From Nitrososphaera sp. UBA210 (GTDB lineage: Archaea > Thermoproteota > Nitrososphaeria > Nitrososphaerales > Nitrososphaeraceae), in contig DADA01000027.1 in assembly GCA_002494895.1 (NCBI GenBank), positions 1-5,901 on the forward strand: 5,901 nucleotides of DNA. The letters are read 5' to 3'. Positions within the stretch are counted from its first letter, which is position 1; every line of letters starts with the position of its first letter. The translations under genes were made by a program, and so were the position numbers. The notes under the pieces were generated by a model. The model made no database searches and had not been told where the DNA came from. It was given only the letters and a program-made list of their open reading frames with translations. Shown here piece after piece: positions 1-4,776 of the stretch.

Positions 1-975
1 TTCAGGACCAAGTATGTTGACCATGGCTGCTGGTGACAGGAGCTCAGGCTTTGTGAGTGGAAGGTCAAGAATCGCGCGCAGGTGCTGCTCAAATTGTGAA
101 ACCGAGCAGGCCTCGTTCGAATAATGGCCCGAATTGTGTGGCCTTGGCGCTATCTCATTCAGCAGCACATTCCCACTTTTCGTGACAAACATTTCAATGC
201 CAAAAATGCCTGCACCCTGCAACTTGCTCATTGCCTTTTCTGCCAGCTTCTTTGCTTTTAACTCTACCCTGCTGCCTATGCGAGCAGGCACTATGGTGGT
301 GTCAAGGATGCCATCGTGATGCAGATTCTCCGCGACGGGGAATGATTCTATCTGTCCGCTCGGATTTCTGGCGACCATCATCGAAATCTCTTTGGTGAAT
401 GGGACAAACTTTTCCAGCATGCACTCTCTTCCTGAAAATACACCGTAGGCTTCGTGCACTTGTTTCATCGATCTTATCAAAAAGTTGCCCCGTCCGTCAT
501 AGGAATCCTCGCATGCCTTAAGAACTGCTGGCAAACCGAACTTTTCGCACATTTCGTAAAGGTTCTCTTCGGAGGTCACAGGTGCAAAATCTGGCACAGG
601 GATTCCATGTTTTTTCAGGAATGTTTTCTGCCTGAACTTGTTCTGAATTATTCTTAGCGTCTCAGGAGCGGGCCTGACTGGGTAATTTCGCGACTCCAAG
701 TCTTTGAGAGCCGCAGAGTTTGCGAGTTCTATTTCATAGGTGAGCACATCGCATGACTGAGCTAGTTTCATTATAGCGCCCTCATCTTTGAAATCAGCCA
801 CGATCTGCTCGTCCGCAATTGCTGAGGCAGGGCAGCCCTCGGTAGGGTCGAGAACGATTACACTGAGAGACATCCGCCTTGCTTCATGGGCCATCATCTT
901 GCCGAGCTGGCCGCCGCCGATTATACCGACGCAAATGGGCTTGTCCATTTGGATAATGTCCGCGTTGACACCCAT
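1..975 (-). CDS. purK: PurK, N5-carboxyaminoimidazole ribonucleotide synthase (ATP-grasp), C-terminus off the left edge
   Basis: PurK uses ATP and bicarbonate to carboxylate AIR to N5-CAIR in cytosolic purine synthesis; PurE then converts this to CAIR, the substrate of PurC. I translated the reverse complement by hand: 325 codons are open from ATG 975 to base 1. Residues 18-28 hold the N-terminal GIIGGGQLGKM loop. An ATP-grasp domain follows, with YDGRGN at 159-164 and the family signature NEIAPRPHNSGHY at 273-285, then EACSVSQFEQHLR at 288-300. Full-length PurK proteins are roughly 350-400 residues, so a few tens are probably missing. ATG 975 is preferred because a TATA-like element lies about 30 bp upstream; ATG 948 (residue 10) is an alternative and would still keep the whole nucleotide-binding loop. 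The wording resembles the PurK half of fungal ADE2, as I remember it. The gene is divergent from purC. Family assignment is very secure; the start is less so. Confidence 0.96.
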   Translation of the reverse strand, partial: MGVNADIIQMDKPICVGIIGGGQLGKMMAHEARRMSLSVIVLDPTEGCPASAIADEQIVADFKDEGAIMKLAQSCDVLTYEIELANSAALKDLESRNYPVRPAPETLRIIQNKFRQKTFLKKHGIPVPDFAPVTSEENLYEMCEKFGLPAVLKACEDSYDGRGNFLIRSMKQVHEAYGVFSGRECMLEKFVPFTKEISMMVARNPSGQIESFPVAENLHHDGILDTTIVPARIGSRVELKAKKLAEKAMSKLQGAGIFGIEMFVTKSGNVLLNEIAPRPHNSGHYSNEACSVSQFEQHLRAILDLPLTKPELLSPAAMVNILGPE

Positions 976-1057
976 TGCTTGAGGGAATTTCAACTCCGCG
1001 GCGTTAAAAGTCTTTCAATAAGATATTATTTATTGGTGGTCAGGAGATCTCCGAGGC
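976..1057. promoter_or_regulatory. Shared divergent promoter region of purK and purC
   Basis: This 82-bp gap separates the two purine genes. For purC, the TATA-like stretch TTATTTAT (1026-1033) is centred about 28 bp before the ATG at 1058, which would give a transcript with almost no leader. For purK, CTTTTAAC on the minus strand (1010-1003) is centred about 31 bp before the ATG at 975. A symmetric AT-rich element, AATAA-GATA-TTATT (1017-1030), lies between them and could serve either direction or bind a regulator. A GGAG (1043-1046) sits 11 nt before the purC ATG and could be a weak ribosome-binding site. Box assignments are by eye and spacing only. Confidence 0.5.
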
Positions 1058-1888
1058 ATGAGGCTGGTCCGGCAGGGCAAGGTCAAGGACATCTACGAAC
1101 TCGCAGATGGAAACCTCATGTTCCATTTCACGGATCGCGTTTCAGCCTTTGATGTAAAGATGGCAACTCCCATCCCAAAGAAAGGAGAGGTCCTTTGCAG
1201 ATTTGGTGAATTCTGGTTTGACTCGCTCGGCGTAAGACACCACATGATAAGGGTAGTGGCAAAAGACAAGATGAAGGTAAGAAAGCTGGAAATGATTCCG
1301 ATGGAATGTGTTGTCAGGGGGTACTTTTACGGCAGCCTTGTAGAACGGTACAAGGATCATGTTGGAACCTCTCTGCCCAAAGACTTTGAACCGGTTCTGG
1401 CATCCCGGCTACCTCAGCCTATCTTTGATCCTACCACAAAGTCTGAGGAACACGATAAGCCAATCACTATTGATGGAGCGCTTTCGGCGGGACTGGTCAC
1501 TGGCGAAGAATTTCATTTTCTTGAAAGAATATCGATCGAACTATATCGCAAAATGAGCGACATAGTCGGGAAGGCAGGTTTTATCATTTCAGATGTAAAG
1601 TTTGAATTCGGAAGGGAAGGAGGCGATATCGTATTGGCTGATTCTCTCGGACCGGACGAATATAGGCTCTGGCTTGCCAGCGACTACCGTCCTGGAAGAA
1701 CTCAGGAGAGTTACGACAAGCAGCTCCTAAGGGATTGGCTTGTCAGCACGGGCTTTAAGGACAAGATTGACAGCCTTGCTAAGGAAGGCAAAAAGCCCGA
1801 ACCTCCGGAGATCTCCCCCGAAATAGCAGCAGAGCTCGGCAGAAGATACATTCTTGCCTATGAGCGGATAGCCGGCCACAAATTATAA
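1058..1888 (+). CDS. purC: PurC, phosphoribosylaminoimidazole-succinocarboxamide (SAICAR) synthase
   Basis: PurC joins CAIR with L-aspartate using ATP to give SAICAR, the step after PurK/PurE in purine synthesis. The 276-residue product shows the hallmarks of the family in order: GKVKDIYE at 7-14 and DRVSAFDV at 26-33 (ATP-binding lobe), PMECVVRGYFYGS at 81-93 (first family signature), TKSEEHDKP at 127-135, SDVKFEFG at 178-185 (second signature), DSLGPDEYRLW at 195-205, and SYDKQLLRDWL at 218-228. The length lies in the usual 230-300 range, so it looks complete. The ATG at 1058 puts the GKVKDIYE loop at the extreme N-terminus, as expected, and has a TATA-like box about 28 bp upstream. A serine stands just before the aspartate of the second signature, where I recall a small aliphatic residue, a minor deviation. 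The gene is divergent from purK, so the two are probably co-regulated. Confidence 0.97.
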   Translation: MRLVRQGKVKDIYELADGNLMFHFTDRVSAFDVKMATPIPKKGEVLCRFGEFWFDSLGVRHHMIRVVAKDKMKVRKLEMIPMECVVRGYFYGSLVERYKDHVGTSLPKDFEPVLASRLPQPIFDPTTKSEEHDKPITIDGALSAGLVTGEEFHFLERISIELYRKMSDIVGKAGFIISDVKFEFGREGGDIVLADSLGPDEYRLWLASDYRPGRTQESYDKQLLRDWLVSTGFKDKIDSLAKEGKKPEPPEISPEIAAELGRRYILAYERIAGHKL

Positions 1889-2161
1889 CTCAATTTCAAC
1901 GCCGCAGAATGACAATCTTTGTTTCCGATCACGCTCGCGTCATGATGTCTTAAACAGGTGGGCGGCATGGGCATGTCGATTACTATGATGTTAGTTGCAT
2001 ATCCAATATGGCGATTATTTTCAAAAGGGGGCCTTATGCCTTCATGAAAAGGGCAAAGAACCCAGCTCTCTTAGAGCGGTGGCACGACAGTGATTCCATT
2101 GACTTGTTTGACAAATCTATCTGATATTGGGCTTTAGTAGTGATTCCTTCAATGCTTGCCG
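1889..2161. other. 273-bp gap between purC and the ArsR-type regulator gene
   Basis: No recognised gene lies here. The stretch after purC contains a T-rich run (AATCTTTGTTTCC, from about 1914) that could help end purC transcription. CTTAAAC (1949-1955) is a possible TATA box, followed by a candidate 38-residue small ORF (2008-2124). A 9-bp direct repeat AGTGATTCC occurs at 2089-2097 and 2139-2147. I looked for tRNA-like cloverleaf arms and saw none. An alternative reading is a non-coding leader or small RNA started from the 1949 box. Confidence 0.5.
2008..2124 (+). CDS. Possible small protein of 38 residues, function unknown
   Basis: I do not recognise this ORF. From ATG 2008 it encodes a short peptide that starts MAIIFKRGPYAFMKRAKN and ends in TGA at 2122-2124. 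The first half is basic and partly hydrophobic (two KR pairs); the second half is acidic (HDSDSIDLFD), giving a strongly bipolar charge pattern. Codons look no different from neighbouring genes. The frame is open upstream to a TAA at about 1952, but no other ATG, GTG or TTG in that stretch suits a start. An internal ATG at 2044 would give 26 residues. A TATA-like CTTAAAC (1949-1955) would give a leader of about 30 nt; there is no Shine-Dalgarno motif. An ORF this short can arise by chance, so this is a candidate only. Confidence 0.28.
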   Translation: MAIIFKRGPYAFMKRAKNPALLERWHDSDSIDLFDKSI

Positions 2162-2749
2162 ATGGCAGCCACTTTATTACAAAAGGACGTGCGAACTAGG
2201 AGAATTACGACATTAGGGCACGTCGCAGCCCGTGCTTTGAATGACCCTGTTAGGCTTCGAATTCTGGAAATTCTAAGTCACAGATCAATGTCAGCCGAAG
2301 AATTGACAAAGGCGCTCGGGACAGGTGGCTTGAAGAAAGCCACGACAACAATAAGGCATCATCTGGATACCCTGAGGAAAGCCGGCCTGATTGAGGCCAC
2401 AAAGATGGTGGAAGTCAGGGGCGCCGTGATGAAATACTACGCTCCGACACTCAGAGCGTTCAGCTACAACTCTCCCGCGGACTTGGATTTGAAACATTCA
2501 AAGCTGATAGACGACACCAGCTCAAGGCTTCTCAAAGTAATGAAGGCAGTCTACGAAGACAAGAAACTTGCAGCATCGCTTGACTCGAAGAATAATGTGC
2601 CATGCACACTATGCAAGACCAATCATTTCAGGGAATTTATTGCCATGGAAATCCTTAACTTTGCCACGGCAAGAGCAATGGAAAAACCGGAGTATTCTGA
2701 TGTCGTTGGTGGGACAAGAGATTTAAGACCCGCGATAAGCAAATCCTAA
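2162..2749 (+). CDS. ArsR-type winged helix-turn-helix transcription regulator with C-terminal CxxC motif
   Basis: The 195-residue protein is a DNA-binding regulator. Residues about 19-95 form an ArsR/HTH_20-like winged-helix domain: ALNDPVRLRILEILSHRSMS (25-44) is the typical first helix, helix-turn-helix follows through EELTKAL, then TTTIRHHLDTLRKAGLI (61-77) as recognition helix, and the wing with a VRGAVMKYYAP strand (85-95). The C-terminal part (about 105-195) is mostly helical and carries C148-TL-C151 and H155, the only cysteines in the protein, which could bind a metal or act as a thiol switch. TTG at 2156 lies in frame two codons earlier; I chose ATG 2162 because it is the stronger codon and CTTTAG (2132-2137) is centred about 28 bp upstream. 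The target is unknown; autoregulation or control of the facing DUF371/psmA region is only a guess. Confidence 0.85.
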   Translation: MAATLLQKDVRTRRITTLGHVAARALNDPVRLRILEILSHRSMSAEELTKALGTGGLKKATTTIRHHLDTLRKAGLIEATKMVEVRGAVMKYYAPTLRAFSYNSPADLDLKHSKLIDDTSSRLLKVMKAVYEDKKLAASLDSKNNVPCTLCKTNHFREFIAMEILNFATARAMEKPEYSDVVGGTRDLRPAISKS

Positions 2750-2763
2750 CGCATCTCCTAAAT

Positions 2764-2782
2764 GTAGATCGCTTGAATCTGC
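2764..2782. terminator. Weak hairpin in the convergent gap between the regulator gene and DUF371
   Basis: GTAGAT (2764-2769) can pair with ATCTGC (2777-2782), with one G-T wobble and a 7-nt loop, inside the 47-bp gap between two convergent stop codons. No clear T-tract follows on either strand. Archaeal termination relies mainly on T-runs, so this may be nothing more than a chance stem. Confidence 0.15.
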
Positions 2783-2796
2783 TTACCAATTGCTTG

Positions 2797-3216
2797 TCAT
2801 TCAATTGACACGCGAAGAAGTCCCCTCGCGTCCTTGGCCTGCAGCATCCTTACCATCTTTCTTGGCAAATCTGACGAGGCTTTGTCGCACATGATGGACA
2901 TTGTACGGGGACATACGAACTTTGACTTGCGAACTACTATGTCGTGTTGGTTCAAGAGGGTCAGCCTGCTGTCGCCTTTGCCTGTGACCGAGAATGACTC
3001 ACTACCCACGATTATTTCCATTTTCACGATGGAATCATCCAGTTTCAGCATGCGTTTTATTTTTTCATCAATGTCAGCGCAGCCCTTGCTGGCCCGAACT
3101 CCAATTATGCAGTCCCCTTTTAGACCAAGGTGTTCGTCTTTCGTTACTTCGATGGTGCGAGCATGCAAGGACTGAACATTTGGGTGACCGAAGAATTGTA
3201 TTTCCTCCTGAAACAC
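2797..3216 (-). CDS. DUF371 family archaeal protein, function unknown
   Basis: The 139-residue product matches the archaeal DUF371 (COG2090) pattern as I know it: GHPN at 10-13, TIEVTKDEHL at 21-30, GDCIIGV at 34-40, a central variable region rich in charged residues, DIVVRKS at 92-98, CPRT at 102-105 and DKA at 111-113. No membrane segment or signal peptide is visible, so it is probably cytosolic. The biochemical role of the family is not known to me. The start is GTG 3216: it places the GHPN motif near the N-terminus, no in-frame ATG precedes that motif, and a TATA-like TTTTAATATC on the minus strand (3247-3238) lies about 26 bp upstream, which fits a leaderless message. AGGAGG occurs inside the coding sequence just after the start and is probably fortuitous. 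The gene is divergent from psmA and convergent with the regulator gene. Confidence 0.9.
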   Translation of the reverse strand: MFQEEIQFFGHPNVQSLHARTIEVTKDEHLGLKGDCIIGVRASKGCADIDEKIKRMLKLDDSIVKMEIIVGSESFSVTGKGDSRLTLLNQHDIVVRKSKFVCPRTMSIMCDKASSDLPRKMVRMLQAKDARGLLRVSIE

Positions 3217-3237
3217 ACGAAGAGCGGCACGATGTCG

Positions 3238-3247
3238 ATATTAAAAT
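3238..3247 (-). promoter_or_regulatory. TATA-like box for the DUF371 gene
   Basis: Read on the minus strand the sequence is GATTTTAATATCG, with the AT core at 3247-3238. Its centre is about 26 bp from the GTG start at 3216, the spacing expected between an archaeal TATA box and the transcription start. The message would therefore begin at or next to the start codon. This rests on spacing and base composition only. Confidence 0.5.
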
Positions 3248-3268
3248 CAACCTTGAGCATCCGCTGAA

Positions 3269-3295
3269 TGTACCGAGGTAAACTTAAATGGTACA
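3269..3295. promoter_or_regulatory. psmA TATA-like box flanked by a 6-bp inverted repeat
   Basis: CTTAAATG (3283-3290) is centred about 30 bp before the TTG start of psmA, so the transcript is probably leaderless or nearly so. The element is enclosed by TGTACC (3269-3274) and GGTACA (3290-3295), a perfect 6-bp inverted repeat whose half-site centres are 21 bp apart, two turns of B-DNA. The left half is also part of a smaller palindrome, TACC-GA-GGTA (3271-3280). A dimeric repressor bound here would block TBP. The TATA assignment is fairly likely; the operator is a suggestion. Confidence 0.45.
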
Positions 3296-3316
3296 CTACA
3301 AAAAAAGTAGATCGAA

Positions 3317-4054
3317 TTGTTACCAGCAGCAGCAGGCTATGACCGAGCCATTACTGTATTCTCGCCAGACGGCAGGCTCTACCAGGTAGAGTACGCCATT
3401 GAAACCGTCAGAAGGGGCACCCTTGCAATAGGTGTCAAATGCAAGGACGGCGTGATTCTAGGCGTTGAAGAGAAGGCAAGAAAACTCCAGATATCAAACG
3501 TAACCCAAAAAATATTTCAAGTTGACGATCATATCGGCGTTGCTGCGGCCGGCTATATTCCGGATGCGCGGACGCAGGTCGATCATGCTAGGTTCTTTGC
3601 CCAAAGTAACAGGCTCATCTATGACGAGCCTGTCGATGTTGAAGGAGTTGCAAAGAATATCGCGGACATGGCCCAGCAGTTTACGCAATACGCTGGCGTA
3701 AGGCCATTTGGGGTTGCGCTCATTTTGGCTGGAGTAGACAAGAATGGTTCCGAGCTCTTTTTGACAGATCCCAGTGGCACGTACATTGGCTATGACGCCG
3801 TTGCGATTGGAGCAGGCAGCGACCAGGTAACTGAATTTCTTGAAAAGAGTTACAAGACTGAACTTGGGCTTGCAGAGGCTGCATCTCTTGCGATAGAATC
3901 GATATATCTTGTAAGCGAAGAAAAGACCGGCACAAGACATCTAAAGATGGCGATAATTGACACAAAAACAAAGACCATGCGCAAGGTTGAGGACGAAGAA
4001 ATCGACAACTATGCCGCCATGGCCAAGGAAAGGGCGGGCAAACGCGGCTCCTGA
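3317..4054 (+). CDS. psmA: 20S proteasome alpha subunit
   Basis: Alpha subunits form the outer heptameric rings of the 20S proteasome, gate substrate entry to the proteolytic beta rings and dock regulatory ATPases. The 245-residue protein begins MLPAAAGYDRAITVFSPDGR, the alpha-type N-terminal signature. With the TTG start at 3317 the gate residues are Y8, D9, R10 and P17, the same numbering I recall for Thermoplasma PsmA, and no ATG exists before Y8, so TTG is required. VEYA (24-27) and K65 in TQKIFQVDD (63-71; the counterpart of Thermoplasma K66, which takes the C-terminal HbYX tail of PAN-type activators) are present. GVRPFGVAL (138-146) and DPSGTY (156-161) are typical Ntn-fold segments. 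It has no propeptide or catalytic N-terminal Thr, as expected for alpha. The charged C-terminal tail (EDEEID...) is ordinary. It appears to be transcribed alone from its own promoter. Confidence 0.97.
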   Translation: MLPAAAGYDRAITVFSPDGRLYQVEYAIETVRRGTLAIGVKCKDGVILGVEEKARKLQISNVTQKIFQVDDHIGVAAAGYIPDARTQVDHARFFAQSNRLIYDEPVDVEGVAKNIADMAQQFTQYAGVRPFGVALILAGVDKNGSELFLTDPSGTYIGYDAVAIGAGSDQVTEFLEKSYKTELGLAEAASLAIESIYLVSEEKTGTRHLKMAIIDTKTKTMRKVEDEEIDNYAAMAKERAGKRGS

Positions 4055-4067
4055 CCGCGCAGTCAGG
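4050..4067 (+). terminator. Small hairpin across the psmA stop codon
   Basis: CCTGAC (4050-4055) pairs perfectly with GTCAGG (4062-4067) around a CGCGCA loop, and the psmA stop codon TGA (4052-4054) lies in the left arm. The sequence after it is AT-rich (TAGAATTAATTTAAGG) but has no T-run. It could stabilise the 3' end of the message or be chance; its role is unproven. Confidence 0.2.
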
Positions 4068-4073
4068 TAGAAT

Positions 4074-4082
4074 TAATTTAAG
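4074..4082 (+). promoter_or_regulatory. TATA-like box for the redoxin-SPOUT-rpl3 gene set
   Basis: TAATTTAAG (4074-4082) is centred about 31 bp before the ATG at 4109, within a 54-bp gap after psmA. This spacing suits an archaeal promoter making a transcript with a very short leader. It would be the promoter for the thioredoxin-fold gene and, given the 5- and 10-bp gaps that follow, possibly for the downstream methyltransferase and rpl3 too. Confidence 0.5.
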
Positions 4083-4108
4083 GATAAACTAGATCAGATA
4101 ATCCTGAC

Positions 4109-4771
4109 ATGGTCACAAAGATAGGCACAAAAGCCCCCAACCTACATGTTTCTTCCTGGGTTCAAGGCAAGCCGACGAATATTGATAATGAAAAAGGCAA
4201 TGTTGTCCTGGTGGAGGTCTTTCAGGTGAATTGCCCCGGCTGTTTTATTCATGGAATGCCTGAGGCTATTGACATTTACAACAAGCATAGAGACAAAGGG
4301 TTGACTGTCCTTGGTCTGGCAACAGCCTTTGAAGACTTTGACAAGAACAACCTGGAGAACCTTCAGAAACTTGTCACCTCGGGAGAGGTCGTGGGCGAGA
4401 CCCACCGGGCCCTTGCACAGTACGGTCAGCTAAAGGACGGCGGCAAACTGCCGTACAAGATCCCATTCCCCGTTGGCATGGATCTTCTAAAAAAGGAATC
4501 AGGACCTCTGACTGACAGCAAGGTAATGGATTTCGTGGAAGCCAACGTCCCCGACTTTAGGTCCTACAACGAGAAGGACAGACAGACTCTGGTCGAGCGC
4601 GTAAGGCAAATTTTGCGTACAAAGGAATATTCCGCAGCGACATTTGAAGAATACGCTCTCCGGGGCACACCGTCTAGTATTCTTGTGGACAGAAAGGGCA
4701 ACTTGCGATCCACATTCTTTGGCTCGGACGGATTTCTAGAGGGTGCGGTGAAGGAGCTGCTCAACGAGTAA
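4109..4771 (+). CDS. Thioredoxin-fold redox protein (redoxin/TlpA-like) with CPGC active site and helical insert
   Basis: The 220-residue protein has a thioredoxin fold of the AhpC-TSA/redoxin/TlpA type. GTKAPNL (6-12) is the usual strand entry, VVLVEVFQVNC-PG-C (32-45) gives a CxxC active site at C42 and C45, GLTVLGLATAFEDFD (64-78) is the next strand with its loop, IPFPVGMD (118-125) another, and RGTPSSILVDRKG (185-197) holds the cis-proline loop (P188) and the closing hairpin. Between residues about 126 and 180 lies an extra, mostly helical charged segment, longer than in a standard TlpA domain of roughly 140 residues. No signal peptide or membrane anchor is present, so it should act in the cytosol, as a thiol-disulfide reductase or peroxidase-like enzyme. 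The substrate is unknown. The stop is 5 bp from the next gene, which implies co-transcription. It could equally be called a peroxiredoxin-like protein. Confidence 0.88.
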   Translation: MVTKIGTKAPNLHVSSWVQGKPTNIDNEKGNVVLVEVFQVNCPGCFIHGMPEAIDIYNKHRDKGLTVLGLATAFEDFDKNNLENLQKLVTSGEVVGETHRALAQYGQLKDGGKLPYKIPFPVGMDLLKKESGPLTDSKVMDFVEANVPDFRSYNEKDRQTLVERVRQILRTKEYSAATFEEYALRGTPSSILVDRKGNLRSTFFGSDGFLEGAVKELLNE

Positions 4772-4776
4772 TTACC

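Noticed and set aside
886..1152. 88-residue plus-strand frame across the purK/purC junction
   Set aside because: It is antisense to the start of purK and out of frame with purC; no family resemblance is seen.
985..1905. Similar short text ATTTCAAC-N-CCGC upstream of purK and just after the purC stop
   Set aside because: Only a short core matches, with different flanks; this is not enough to call a repeat bounding purC.
1967..2047. 26-residue hydrophobic ORF (MGMSITMMLVAYPIW...) whose TGA overlaps an ATG at 2044
   Set aside because: It overlaps the longer 2008-2124 candidate in another frame. The ATGA overlap only leads into the internal part of that ORF, and nothing but hydrophobicity supports it.
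2787..2807. Two CAATTG palindromes 15 bp apart around the DUF371 stop codon
   Set aside because: Six-base palindromes of this kind are common in such sequence, and the second lies in coding sequence; no further symmetry is seen.
3202..3209. AGGAGG on the minus strand near the DUF371 start, as a Shine-Dalgarno site
   Set aside because: No ATG, GTG or TTG follows at a suitable distance in frame before the GHPN motif, and the motif lies inside the coding sequence from GTG 3216.
2834..3281. Plus-strand frames of 95-113 residues opposite DUF371
   Set aside because: DUF371 motifs are clear on the minus strand; these are complementary-strand shadows.
3494..3940. 148-residue open frame antisense to psmA
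   Set aside because: It lies wholly within a certain gene on the other strand, and the product has no recognisable domain; it is a shadow of psmA codon usage.
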